From Marinobacter gelidimuriae (lineage in GTDB: Bacteria; Pseudomonadota; Gammaproteobacteria; Pseudomonadales; Oleiphilaceae): a stretch of DNA of 64,000 nt. The first letter of the stretch is position 1. Each line of letters begins with the position of its first letter. Below are positions 26,891-35,100 of the stretch, in pieces. Location: positions 27,425 to 91,424 of the forward strand of contig NZ_KB889829.1 in the NCBI RefSeq assembly GCF_000372805.1, given 5' to 3'. The translations under genes were made by a program, and so were the position numbers. A model generated the notes under the pieces. It worked only from the letters and a program-made list of their open reading frames with translations, was not told the DNA's origin and ran no database searches.

Positions 26891-27894
26891 GTCTGACCGT
26901 CGTCCATGCTCACCGCACCGCAGCCCAGCCCAGCACGCAGAACCTCAGTTACGCCGGCCACATCCTCGAGCGCGGCGGCCACCGTATCTGCCGCTTCCGG
27001 TGCACATATCGCCTTGACCTGCGGGCCGGCATCGACGGTAAAAAACACCGCAACGCCCCGGCCGCGCAACCCGCGTATGCGATGCAGGCATTCCATGGTA
27101 GTTGCATTGAAATACAGAAGACCAGGCCGGGCCGACATGGCCAGGCCGTGCAGGGCCAGTGCGCTCGCTTCGGAAACGTGCGCCAGCGCATCGAAATCAC
27201 GAGCCGCGATAGCCGTTCGCGCCAGCGCCAGGTCGTCGGGCTGATTGTTTACCCAGGCCGAATAGAACGGTGACGTTTGTGCGGTCCGCTGCATGCCTTC
27301 GGTGGATCCCACCGACTTGCGGCCGCGGTCGCTGACCGCGATCACGACCTCCAGCGGCCAGTCCGCCGCCGCGGCCAACGGTTCGGCAACGCTGTCGCTG
27401 CCGTCGGGGAGTTCGCCGCGGTGCATCTCCACGTATCCGCCAAAAATCGAGCGCGCGGCGGACCCGGACCCGATCCGCGCAAGCTCCGAAAGCCTGGAGG
27501 GAGAAAGAACCAACCCATAGGCGCGATCCGCCGCAGTCACCAGCGCGGCGAAACCCGACGCCGACGAGGCCAGACCAGCACCGGTAGGAAAATTGTTTCG
27601 GCTAAAAACCCGGGACCGGGTTTTACTTCCACCGATGGAGCGCATGCGCTCTAGCAGTGCCGTCACGCGCCCCGAACCGTGGGCCTCAATCTGACCATCG
27701 AGCTCGAAGCTGTCCCGCTCCAGTGCCGGATCCAGTTCCACCCGGGTGCGGGTCCACAACGCGTCAAGCGTGATCGAGATCGACCCGACGTCCGGCAGGT
27801 TCAAGTCCGCATCACGTTTGCCCCAATACTTGACAAGGGCAAAATTGGCATAAGCGATGGCCTGGGCCCGGCCCGGCGAGTGTGGGGTGTCCAT
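26887..27894 (-). CDS. mvaD: Diphosphomevalonate decarboxylase
   Basis: About 335 residues from the ATG at 27894; an open frame extends 20 codons upstream but lacks family similarity and runs into a SufT remnant. Diagnostic stretches are AIAYANFALVKYWGKRDADL, SISITLDALWTRT, the loop NNFPTGAGLASSASGFAALV and SGSAARSIFGGYVEM. The enzyme makes IPP from mevalonate diphosphate. It is the first gene of the operon mvaD, PMK, HMGR-MK, idi. No strong ribosome site was seen for this start, so the operon promoter may have been lost or replaced at the junction just upstream. Confidence 0.9.
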   Translation of the reverse strand: MDTPHSPGRAQAIAYANFALVKYWGKRDADLNLPDVGSISITLDALWTRTRVELDPALERDSFELDGQIEAHGSGRVTALLERMRSIGGSKTRSRVFSRNNFPTGAGLASSASGFAALVTAADRAYGLVLSPSRLSELARIGSGSAARSIFGGYVEMHRGELPDGSDSVAEPLAAAADWPLEVVIAVSDRGRKSVGSTEGMQRTAQTSPFYSAWVNNQPDDLALARTAIAARDFDALAHVSEASALALHGLAMSARPGLLYFNATTMECLHRIRGLRGRGVAVFFTVDAGPQVKAICAPEAADTVAAALEDVAGVTEVLRAGLGCGAVSMDDGQT

Positions 27895-27951
27895 GAGATT
27901 TGCGACAGATCCGGCTCGTTTGTGGGTGGTACGGTCATTTCTGGCGGTCCG

Positions 27952-28002
27952 CATCAGTTTGGCTTCATCGGTCAGTATGTTGTTGCTCCAAGGCGGGATC
28001 TG
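27952..28002 (-). pseudogene. SufT C-terminal remnant
   Basis: On the minus strand the 51 bases encode PPWSNNILTDEAKLM, which matches the usual C-terminal motif of SufT-type MIP18 proteins (DPPW.....T.EA). One extra base breaks the preceding DP. The intact SufT domain at 28070-28912 has its own copy (DPPWSYDNLEEEARLELG), so this is a second, decayed one. Confidence 0.4.
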
Positions 28003-28069
28003 AGTAGGCCAGAAATTCCACTTGTTTCTGATGGTCGCCTGCCTGGCCAGTACTGGTCACGATACTGGC

Positions 28070-28912
28070 TCAGATCAGCCCTAACTCCAGCCGCGCTTCC
28101 TCCTCCAGGTTGTCGTAGCTCCAAGGCGGATCAAACACCACATCCACCTTGGCGTCTTTGACATTCGGAACCTGCAATAACTTGTCTTTTACGTCGCCGC
28201 CAATAATGGCGCCCATTCCACAACCCGCCGACGTCAGGGTCATTTCAACAAATACAAAATACTTGTCCTGGTCAATATCCAGTTTATAGATGAGACCCAG
28301 ACCGACAACATTCACCGGAATTTCCGGGTCATAGACCAGTCGCATCGCATCCCAGCATTGCTGTTCACTGATTTGCCCATCCTCAGGGTGTTCGAACACG
28401 ATGGCGTCTGACTGAAAGCCCAGCTCCTGGGTAACTTCTGGGGACAGTCGATACAGATTGCCCTGGTAGTTAACGGTGAAACTGCCGCCGAGCGCCTGGG
28501 TTATCGAGACAGACGCTCCCTGCGTCAGCGTGACAGACTCACCGGAAGGTACCTTTAGGGCACTACAGTCTTCTGGCAAAACGAATGTCTTGGGCGGCTT
28601 GGGCGGCTTTTTCAAGTTCGGTGCCTTGATCGTCGGGGTCTGAAGGCCACCCTCTTCCTCAAGGCCGATCTGCATGTCCTGGAGATAGGGCAGGCTCGCC
28701 GCTTCGAAATAGAAGATCAGGTCATCAAACTCTTTCCTGACATCCTTGGCTGCCTCTTCGCCGCGTGGGCAGAAGGCGAGGCAGGTCTCGGCCTTCTCAG
28801 TGCCACCCTTCTCCACATAAACACGTACCGCCATTCCAGGCACTTCCTGCTTTGCAAGCAAGGACATCAGGAAGTCATGGGCTTCTGGTGTTACTTCAGC
28901 ATTAATGTTCAC
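28070..28912 (-). CDS. NfuA N-terminal (A-type-like) domain fused to SufT
   Basis: A 280-residue fusion. Residues 1-100 match the degenerate A-type domain at the front of NfuA (EAHDFLMSLLAKQEVPGMAV, CLAFCPRGEEA, PYLQDMQIGLEE). A Pro/Lys linker follows, and residues 110-280 are SufT: an N-terminal barrel with VPSGESVTLTQG and ITQALGGSFTVNYQGNLYRL, then the MIP18 domain with VYDPEIPVNVVGLGLIY and SAGCGMGAIIGGDV, which carries the conserved Cys. The Nfu CxxC domain is replaced by SufT. It should be a targeting or maturation factor for Fe-S apoproteins. It is the last gene of the suf operon. Confidence 0.85.
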   Translation of the reverse strand: MNINAEVTPEAHDFLMSLLAKQEVPGMAVRVYVEKGGTEKAETCLAFCPRGEEAAKDVRKEFDDLIFYFEAASLPYLQDMQIGLEEEGGLQTPTIKAPNLKKPPKPPKTFVLPEDCSALKVPSGESVTLTQGASVSITQALGGSFTVNYQGNLYRLSPEVTQELGFQSDAIVFEHPEDGQISEQQCWDAMRLVYDPEIPVNVVGLGLIYKLDIDQDKYFVFVEMTLTSAGCGMGAIIGGDVKDKLLQVPNVKDAKVDVVFDPPWSYDNLEEEARLELGLI

Positions 28913-29052
28913 GAGCTATACCCGCCGTGTTCTGTGTTTTCACGCCTGCGCTTGAGCTGGTTGGTTTTACACTCTTTGCTTACAAGATCCAGCCACCTCA
29001 AGTGCTGATCCCAGCTCTCGTCTTTACTATGCTCGGGCATGTTGCAAGTCAT
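28909..29052 (-). CDS. Small hypothetical protein in the suf operon (47 residues)
   Basis: From the ATG at 29052, with GGAGG 6 bases before it, the product is a 47-residue charged, hydrophilic protein with two Cys (MTCN and KECKT) and a Trp-rich centre (SWDQHLRWLDL). Its stop overlaps the start of the NfuA-N/SufT gene, which supports translation. I do not recognise the family. It could be a small partner of the Suf or SufT proteins. Confidence 0.55.
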   Translation of the reverse strand: MTCNMPEHSKDESWDQHLRWLDLVSKECKTNQLKRRRENTEHGGYSS

Positions 29053-29054
29053 CG

Positions 29055-29159
29055 TTACCTCCTCAGGCACTGTGAAAATGAGGGAAGCTCTTGACACACT
29101 GTCAGCATCGGTCGAGCGTCTACCTCGCGTTTGGTCAGGACCACTTCACGTTCTTGCAT
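29055..29159 (-). pseudogene. Possible SufT N-terminal remnant
   Basis: A 34-codon frame starts MQEREVVLTKREVDA, reminiscent of the first residues of some SufT proteins, and then loses similarity. Together with the C-terminal remnant at 27952 it suggests a former separate sufT here. The match is short and comes from memory, so this is tentative. Confidence 0.25.
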
Positions 29160-29186
29160 GCCTTATCGGGCCTTGTTTGATGTCAA

Positions 29187-29540
29187 TCAAGAGACGGTGA
29201 AACTTTCCCCGCAACCGCACTCAGCGGTGGCATTCGGATTGCGGAACAGGAACACGGAGTTCACGCCTTCCGTCACGAAATCGATTTCGATACCGTTGAC
29301 CAGCGCCAGGTGCTCCTCTTTGACGTAAACATCGACACCGTCAATGTGGAAGATTTTGTCGTCCGCTGCGACATCTTCGGCCCATTGGGTTTCGTATTTG
29401 AACCCGGAGCAACCGCTCTTCCGAATGGTCAGGCGGATGCCTTTGGCTTGCGTGTGCCTGTCCACTTGTTTACGCACATGTTTGACCGCGCTTGGCGTCA
29501 TTGTGACGGCAACGGTTGGTGTGAATACTTCGGTTGTCAT
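29187..29540 (-). CDS. sufA: A-type Fe-S carrier SufA/IscA-like
   Basis: A 117-residue HesB/IscA-family protein. The three cluster ligands are present: SGCSGFKYETQW and AECGCGESF. It follows sufD in the operon, as SufA-type carriers do in many bacteria. It is distinct from the ErpA-like gene at 22308, so the island has at least two A-type carriers. A ribosome-site-like GGAGG precedes the ATG. Confidence 0.9.
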   Translation of the reverse strand: MTTEVFTPTVAVTMTPSAVKHVRKQVDRHTQAKGIRLTIRKSGCSGFKYETQWAEDVAADDKIFHIDGVDVYVKEEHLALVNGIEIDFVTEGVNSVFLFRNPNATAECGCGESFTVS

Positions 29541-29599
29541 GGTTCCACCTCCATCAGGCGAAAAGACGTTGGATTTTCTGCAGGGCCGTGAATAACGGC

Positions 29600-30886
29600 T
29601 CAGGCCTCCTGAAACGTTTGATTGAAAAAGTCATTCAGCCGAAGCTGCATGGCTTCTCGAACTGCCTCGACGGGGATCTGTTCAACCAGCTCGTTGATAA
29701 ATGCGATGGTCAGCAGCGTGTTGGCTTCGCGACGACCAACACCACGGGAAACCAGATAGAACAACGAGGTTTTATTGAGCTGGCCAATGGTGGCGCCGTG
29801 GGCGCATTTTACGTCGTCGGCGTAAATTTCAAGCTCGGGCTTGGTGTCGATTTCTGCGCCGGTTGAGAGCAACAGATTCTTGTTGTTCATATTGGCGTTG
29901 GATTTCTGGGCATCCTGATGAATATGGATGCGCCCATTGAAAATCGCATGAGACTGGCCAGCAGCGATGTTGCGATAGGTTTCTTCGCTGTCGCAATGGG
30001 CTGCTATGTGCTCGATTGACGTATGGTTGTCATAGTGCTGCTTGCCCTGAGTGACCACGACACCGTTCAGTTTGCACTCGGCGCCTTCACCTTCAAGACG
30101 TACCTGCAGATCGTGCCGACGCAGCGGGCCGCCAAAGCCAACGCAGTGGCTTTCAAAACGCGAGGCGGTCGCCTGGCGAACACCCGTTGCACCGATGTGC
30201 TGAACGCTTTCGCCTTCCAGAGTAAGCCTCACGCCGGTTATCCGGGCACCTTCCGCCAGAACAAATTCAGTGACCGTGTTGACCATCACCGGCTCACTAC
30301 CGCTGGAAATATACTCTTCTACCAGCGTCATCTGGCTATGCCTTGCCGCATCGACGTAAATCCGCGGATAGGCGGAACCTACCGACGAAGCGGTGACTTC
30401 ATGGATGATGAACAGCGGCTGGTCGAGAACGGCTTCTTTGTCCAGCTGGATAAACAGGCCATCCTCAAATCGGGCGGAGTTCAGCCGGGCCATCTGCACG
30501 GTTTGGCTGTCCAACGTGTTGTCCAGGCGTTCTGCCAGCACAGCGACGTCCTGGTCGTCAAGGTCGCAGAACCGCTGAATACGAATGCCGGTAAGATCCG
30601 GAAAGTCGCTGGCTTCCGGAACCATAACGCCGTTGCGAAAAACCACGCGGTATCCAGCCATGGACAGGCTGGTGCCTTCCTTACCAGGGGAGGGGAGGGC
30701 AACGGCAAGCTCATCCGACAGCTTTAGGTGGCGGCTGGAATACTTCCAGTTCTCGGTTTTACGGGTCGGCAATGGCATATCCACCAAAGCCATACCCTTT
30801 TGTTTGCGCAATTCGAGCAAAGGCCCGGGCAGGTAGTTGCCGGCTGGCTCAAGAAAGACGCTGGAAAGCGTTGGTGCTGACTTCAT
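29600..30886 (-). CDS. sufD: SufD, Fe-S assembly scaffold subunit
   Basis: A 428-residue protein of the SufB/SufD family, with a right-handed beta-helix core and an N-terminal helical part. The ending contains KCAHGATIGQLNKTSLFYLV, whose His corresponds to the functional His360 of E. coli SufD, followed by SRGVGRREANTLL. It forms the SufBC2D complex with the two genes upstream in the operon. Spacing to sufC is 12 bases. Confidence 0.93.
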   Translation of the reverse strand: MKSAPTLSSVFLEPAGNYLPGPLLELRKQKGMALVDMPLPTRKTENWKYSSRHLKLSDELAVALPSPGKEGTSLSMAGYRVVFRNGVMVPEASDFPDLTGIRIQRFCDLDDQDVAVLAERLDNTLDSQTVQMARLNSARFEDGLFIQLDKEAVLDQPLFIIHEVTASSVGSAYPRIYVDAARHSQMTLVEEYISSGSEPVMVNTVTEFVLAEGARITGVRLTLEGESVQHIGATGVRQATASRFESHCVGFGGPLRRHDLQVRLEGEGAECKLNGVVVTQGKQHYDNHTSIEHIAAHCDSEETYRNIAAGQSHAIFNGRIHIHQDAQKSNANMNNKNLLLSTGAEIDTKPELEIYADDVKCAHGATIGQLNKTSLFYLVSRGVGRREANTLLTIAFINELVEQIPVEAVREAMQLRLNDFFNQTFQEA

Positions 30887-30898
30887 TCGGTGGCCTCC

Positions 30899-31663
30899 TT
30901 AGCTGGCTGTGGCTTCTTTGTCTTTCACGTTGAGCCAGCCGTAACCGCGCTCTTCAAGCTCATAGGCCAGCTCGCGCCCGCCGGATTTGACAATTTTGCC
31001 ATCGGCCAGAACGTGAACATAGTCCGGCACAATGTGGTTCAGCAGGCGCTGGTAGTGAGTCACCATCAAGATGGCCCGATCTTTAGCGCGCAGGGCGTTC
31101 ACACCGTCGGAAACCACGTGCAGCGCATCAATGTCCAACCCGGAATCGGTTTCGTCCAGAATGGCCAGCTTGGGTTGAAGCAGCAGCGCCTGCAGAATCT
31201 CGTTGCGCTTCTTCTCGCCACCGGAGAAGCCCTCGTTTACGCCGCGCTTAAGGAAGGCCGGGTCCAGATCGACTTGCATGGACACTTCCCTCGCATGCTT
31301 CATAAACTCAGCCGCGTTCATCTCCGGCTCGCCACGGTGGCCGCGCATGGAATTGACGGCGGTACGCAAGAACTGCAGGTTGCTGACGCCTGGAATCTCT
31401 ACCGGGTACTGAAACGCCAGGAAAACGCCTTCACGGGCCCGTTCTTCGGTTTCTAGGTCCAGCAGGTTTTCACCGTTGAACGTGACTTCACCCTCGGTGA
31501 CTTCAAAGGTTTCACTGCCTGCCAGCACCTGTGACAGGGTGCTTTTACCTGAGCCATTGGGGCCCATAATGGCGTGAATTTCCCCGGCTTTAATTTCCAG
31601 GTTGATGCCCTTGAGGATTTCTTCGCCCCCAACGGACGCGTGCAGATTTTTGATGTTCAGCAT
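30899..31663 (-). CDS. sufC: SufC, Fe-S assembly ATPase
   Basis: A 254-residue ABC-type ATPase: Walker A GPNGSGKSTLSQVLAG (about 34), the SufC-specific signature GFSGGEKKRNEILQALLL, and Walker B KLAILDETDSGLD. It drives shape changes of the SufB-SufD scaffold during cluster assembly. The gene lies between sufB and sufD on the minus strand. Confidence 0.95.
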   Translation of the reverse strand: MLNIKNLHASVGGEEILKGINLEIKAGEIHAIMGPNGSGKSTLSQVLAGSETFEVTEGEVTFNGENLLDLETEERAREGVFLAFQYPVEIPGVSNLQFLRTAVNSMRGHRGEPEMNAAEFMKHAREVSMQVDLDPAFLKRGVNEGFSGGEKKRNEILQALLLQPKLAILDETDSGLDIDALHVVSDGVNALRAKDRAILMVTHYQRLLNHIVPDYVHVLADGKIVKSGGRELAYELEERGYGWLNVKDKEATAS

Positions 31664-31698
31664 GTATTGGTTTCTCTCTGTAATCTGAAATTCTGTAT

Positions 31699-33147
31699 TT
31701 AACCGACAGAGCCTTCAAGGCTCACCTCAAGCAATTTGCCAGCTTCAACGGCGAACTCCATCGGCAGTTCCTTGAACACCTCTTTACAGAAGCCGTTCAC
31801 AATCATCGAAACGGCCTGTTCAGGGTTGATACCGCGCTGGCGACAAAGGAACATCTGTTCGTCGCTGACTTTGGAGGTAGTGGCTTCATGCTCGATGATG
31901 CCCGATTTATTTTTGCTCTCGATGTACGGAAAGGTATGCGCACCGCAGCGGTCGCCAATCAGCAGCGAATCGCACTGGGTGAAGTTGCGTGCGCCCTCTG
32001 CGCCTGGGCCAAACTTCACCAGGCCACGGTAGGCGTTCGAGCCGTTGCTGGCGGAAATCCCTTTGGAGATGATGGTGCTGGACGTGTTTCTGCCCAGGTG
32101 GATCATTTTGGTGCCAGTGTCGGCCTGCTGGTAATTGTTGGTCAGCGCCACGGAGTAGAATTCGCCAACGCTGTTATCGCCCCTAAGAATAACGCTGGGA
32201 TACTTCCAGGTAACGGCAGAGCCGGTTTCGACCTGAGTCCAGGAAATCTTGGAGTTTTTGCCGATGGCAGCACCACGTTTGGTGACGAAGTTGAAGATGC
32301 CGCCTTTGCCGTTTTCATCGCCCGGATACCAGTTCTGGACGGTGGAGTACTTGATCTGGGCGTCGTCCAGGGCCACCAGTTCAACCACAGCGGCGTGGAG
32401 CTGATTTTCATCCCGCATAGGAGCGGTGCAGCCTTCCAGATAGCTGACGTAGCTGCTGTCTTCGGCGATGATCAGGGTGCGTTCAAACTGCCCGGTGTTG
32501 GCTGCGTTGATGCGAAAATACGTAGACAGCTCCATGGGGCAACGCACGCCTTTCGGTATGTACACGAAGGTGCCGTCGGAGAAGACCGCAGAGTTCAAAC
32601 CTGCAAAGAAGTTGTCACCAGACGGGACGACAGAGCCCAGATATTTTTTGACGAGCTCCGGGTGATCCTGAATGGCTTCGGACATGGAGCAGAAAATCAC
32701 GCCCGCTTTAGCGAGTGGTTCTTTGAACGTTGTCGCTATTGAAACTGAGTCAAACACGGCATCGACTGCCACGCCTGCCATCTGTTCACGCTCGTGCAGG
32801 GGGATGCCCAGTTTTTCGTAGGTTTTGAGTAGCTCCGGGTCCACTTCGTCCAGGCTCTGGAGCATGTCTTCTTTGCGCTTGGGCGCGGAATAATAGGAAA
32901 TTGAGTTGTAATCAATTTTTGGGTAACCCACTTGCGCCCAATTCGGCTCATCCATTTCCAGCCAGCGACGATAGGCCTTCAGCCGCCACTCAAGCATCCA
33001 TTCCGGCTCTTTCTTGATACCGGAAAGACGAGCAATCACGTCTTCGTTCAGTCCAGGTTCGAAAGTGTCGGATTCAATATCAGTCACGAAACCGTGCTCG
33101 TATTCCTGCTTGACCAGCTCGTTCACTTCTTTATCGGTGGTCGCCAT
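31699..33147 (-). CDS. sufB: SufB, Fe-S assembly scaffold subunit
   Basis: A 482-residue SufB from the ATG at 33147, with AAGGAG 8 bases upstream; a GTG nine bases earlier is too close to that site. Characteristic parts are [20 protein letters not shown], the beta-helix core, and [19 protein letters not shown] with the Cys equivalent to the catalytic Cys405 of E. coli, then [20 protein letters not shown]. It is the scaffold on which clusters are built. No SufS or SufE gene accompanies it, so sulfur must come from a desulfurase elsewhere. Confidence 0.95.
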   Translation of the reverse strand: MATTDKEVNELVKQEYEHGFVTDIESDTFEPGLNEDVIARLSGIKKEPEWMLEWRLKAYRRWLEMDEPNWAQVGYPKIDYNSISYYSAPKRKEDMLQSLDEVDPELLKTYEKLGIPLHEREQMAGVAVDAVFDSVSIATTFKEPLAKAGVIFCSMSEAIQDHPELVKKYLGSVVPSGDNFFAGLNSAVFSDGTFVYIPKGVRCPMELSTYFRINAANTGQFERTLIIAEDSSYVSYLEGCTAPMRDENQLHAAVVELVALDDAQIKYSTVQNWYPGDENGKGGIFNFVTKRGAAIGKNSKISWTQVETGSAVTWKYPSVILRGDNSVGEFYSVALTNNYQQADTGTKMIHLGRNTSSTIISKGISASNGSNAYRGLVKFGPGAEGARNFTQCDSLLIGDRCGAHTFPYIESKNKSGIIEHEATTSKVSDEQMFLCRQRGINPEQAVSMIVNGFCKEVFKELPMEFAVEAGKLLEVSLEGSVG

Positions 33148-33172
33148 GATCGTCACTCCTTATCTTTCATTG

Positions 33173-33189
33173 AAGACTCTAAGAGTCTT
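33173..33189. promoter_or_regulatory. 17-bp palindrome upstream of sufB
   Basis: AAGACTCT, one base, AGAGTCTT: a perfect 8-1-8 inverted repeat located 26-42 bases before the sufB start. It differs from the marR-type palindrome. It could be an operator for a separate regulator of the suf operon. On the plus strand it is followed by a T run, so a terminator reading is possible, but no plus-strand gene ends there. Confidence 0.45.
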
Positions 33190-33287
33190 AGCTTTTTTGC
33201 GGTTTTCATTTAATACCCAAGATTACCAGCGCTTTAACCCTATAAACCGGAGACAACACTCCCTCTCGGGCCCACGAATAAACCGTC

Positions 33288-34808
33288 TCAAGTGCCACAA
33301 AGCGTGCTGCGTAAAACCTCCTCCGGCTTCGGTGGCTGCAGATACCGAGCGTCTGCCGGCATCTCGAACGGCCGGGTGACAGCCTCCAGAAGTTGGTGGA
33401 ACTCACTGAAATCTCCCTCGTGAGCCCGCCGGATGGCGTGTTCTACCAGATGATTGCGTGGTATAACCACAGGATTTGCAGTAGCCATAGCATCCGCACA
33501 CTGGCGAGAGCTGCGGCCGGTCAGTGTCAGCCTGAGATGCCAACGCCGGTACCAGTTCAGATAATCACCGGCATCAGCACCGAAAAGCCCCGCAGTGATA
33601 CCGCCGCCCTCCACATCCTCTGCCAGTTTCAGGAAAAAAGTGTGGTAATCCACTTTCTGCAGAACCAACAGCTGCCGCAGATCCTGAACCAGCTGACGGT
33701 CCGCCGGCATCACAGCCTCCAGGCCAAGGCGGGCCCGCATCAGGTTCAGCAGATGTTCTTCGTACATTGGCCAAAACTCCTGCACCGCCCGCGAGGTCCG
33801 GGCCACGGCCTGGGATTCTGGCCCCTCGAAAAGTGCAAGCAGAGCCTCGGCCAGGCGAGCAAGGTTCCATTGCGCCGCGAAACCCTGGCTGTTGTATGCG
33901 TACCGGCCGGTGATGTCGATCGAGCTGAACACCGCATCGGGGTCGTAATGGTCAAGGAAGGCGCAGGAGCTATAATCCAGGGTTTCACCGGCCAGAGACA
34001 TGTTGTCGGTGTTCATCACCCCATGAACAAACCCCAGACTCACCCAGTGTGCGACCAGCTTTGCCTGCCGCGCTACCATCAGGCGCAACAGAGCGAGATA
34101 CGGATCGGGGTCGACCATCAATTCGGGGGCCATGCGGGCAATGCTGTAATCAGCCAGCTGCCTTAATGGCTGCCACTGTTGACGCCGGGCAAAATACTCA
34201 AAAGTACCTACCCGAATATGGCAGCTGGCCACTCTTGCCAGCACGGCTGCCGCCTCCGTACCCTGGCGGTATATTTTTTCACCGGTTGTCGTCAACGCCA
34301 GTGCCCGGGTAGTGGGAACACCCAGCGCATGCATCGCCTCACTCACCAGATATTCACGTAGTGCCGGTCCTAGCGGCGAACGGCCATCTCCACTCCTTGC
34401 AAACGGTGTCCGACCTGCGCCCTTCAGTTGCAGGTCACGGCGCTGTTGGCAGCGGTCGATAACCTCACCCAGAAGAATCGCCCGGTCGTCTCCCAGTTGC
34501 GGCACAAACTGGCCAAACTGGTGCCCGGCATAGGCCATGGCCAGTGGCTGTGCATCCATCGGCAACCGGTTACCGGCAAACAGTTGCGTTAAGTGATCGC
34601 TATTTGCCATCAAGTCTGAATCATCCATCCCCAGCTCCCCGGCCAGGGGTTTGTTCAGTACGAGCAATTCTGGTGCCGCCACTGGCAGGGGCTCACAGTG
34701 TTGATAAAAGGCGCCGGGCAGGCGGGCATAGCTGTTATCGAAGCACATTCCCGTCATCATCCGCGACGGCCCTAAGCTTTCTTCCTGATGTCTGGTAAGC
34801 GCGCCCAT
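33288..34808 (-). CDS. selO: SelO-family protein AMP-transferase, bacterial form (second copy)
   Basis: A 506-residue SelO from the ATG at 34808 (AAGGA about 10 bases upstream). It has [60 protein letters not shown] and HGVMNTDNMS with LDYSSCAFLD. This is the E. coli YdiU type, not the long form at 20009. The C-terminus is LCGT, with Cys third from the end. It is transcribed divergently from the MarR-type regulator, behind a promoter overlapped by two palindromic sites (B1 and B2), and so is probably under its control. Confidence 0.92.
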   Translation of the reverse strand: MGALTRHQEESLGPSRMMTGMCFDNSYARLPGAFYQHCEPLPVAAPELLVLNKPLAGELGMDDSDLMANSDHLTQLFAGNRLPMDAQPLAMAYAGHQFGQFVPQLGDDRAILLGEVIDRCQQRRDLQLKGAGRTPFARSGDGRSPLGPALREYLVSEAMHALGVPTTRALALTTTGEKIYRQGTEAAAVLARVASCHIRVGTFEYFARRQQWQPLRQLADYSIARMAPELMVDPDPYLALLRLMVARQAKLVAHWVSLGFVHGVMNTDNMSLAGETLDYSSCAFLDHYDPDAVFSSIDITGRYAYNSQGFAAQWNLARLAEALLALFEGPESQAVARTSRAVQEFWPMYEEHLLNLMRARLGLEAVMPADRQLVQDLRQLLVLQKVDYHTFFLKLAEDVEGGGITAGLFGADAGDYLNWYRRWHLRLTLTGRSSRQCADAMATANPVVIPRNHLVEHAIRRAHEGDFSEFHQLLEAVTRPFEMPADARYLQPPKPEEVLRSTLCGT

Positions 34809-34825
34809 ATCGCTTTTTTCCTTAA

Positions 34826-34893
34826 TTAGTGTCGAAACGATACTAAATGAGGATAACGAATTTGTCAATATAGTATCGAAACGCTATCGTATT
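34826..34893 (-). promoter_or_regulatory. selO2 promoter with palindromic sites B1 and B2
   Basis: On the minus strand TTGACA (34868-34863), 17 bases and TAGTAT (34845-34840) form a good sigma-70 promoter. Site B1 (TTAGTGTCG, AAA, CGATACTAA; 34826-34846) covers the -10. Site B2 (AATATAGTATCG, AAA, CGCTATCGTATT; 34867-34893, a weaker palindrome) covers the -35. This is the expected layout of a repressed promoter. Confidence 0.72.
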
Positions 34894-34979
34894 GGCCGTG
34901 ATCCCATTACGGTCTAAATATTGAAGAGGTGACCTATCAAAGGTGTTCAGGGCCTCACACCCTTCACGAATACGACAAT

Positions 34980-35036
34980 ATTATGGTTTCGCTCCGAAAC
35001 TACAATCTTGTTAAGATAGTTCTTAAACGCTATTAT
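34980..35036 (+). promoter_or_regulatory. marR promoter with palindromic site C
   Basis: Site C is ATTATGGTTTCG, CTC, CGAAACTACAAT (34980-35006), with 10 of 12 arm positions symmetric. It is followed directly by TTGTTA (35008-35013), 17 bases and TATTAT (35031-35036), a good promoter for the regulator gene. Site C therefore touches the upstream edge of the -35. Confidence 0.7.
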
Positions 35037-35100
35037 GTAAGAATGATCTAGGAGCTTGAAATTAGACGCCACCAAATTAAGTATGATCGAGGAGCTGGAA

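Noticed and set aside
31888..32742. Open frame on the plus strand opposite sufB
   Set aside because: It is a shadow of the sufB coding sequence; there is no ribosome site or family match.
33173..33200. Rho-independent terminator on the plus strand before sufB
   Set aside because: A stem and T run are present, but no plus-strand gene ends there; an operator for sufB seems more likely.
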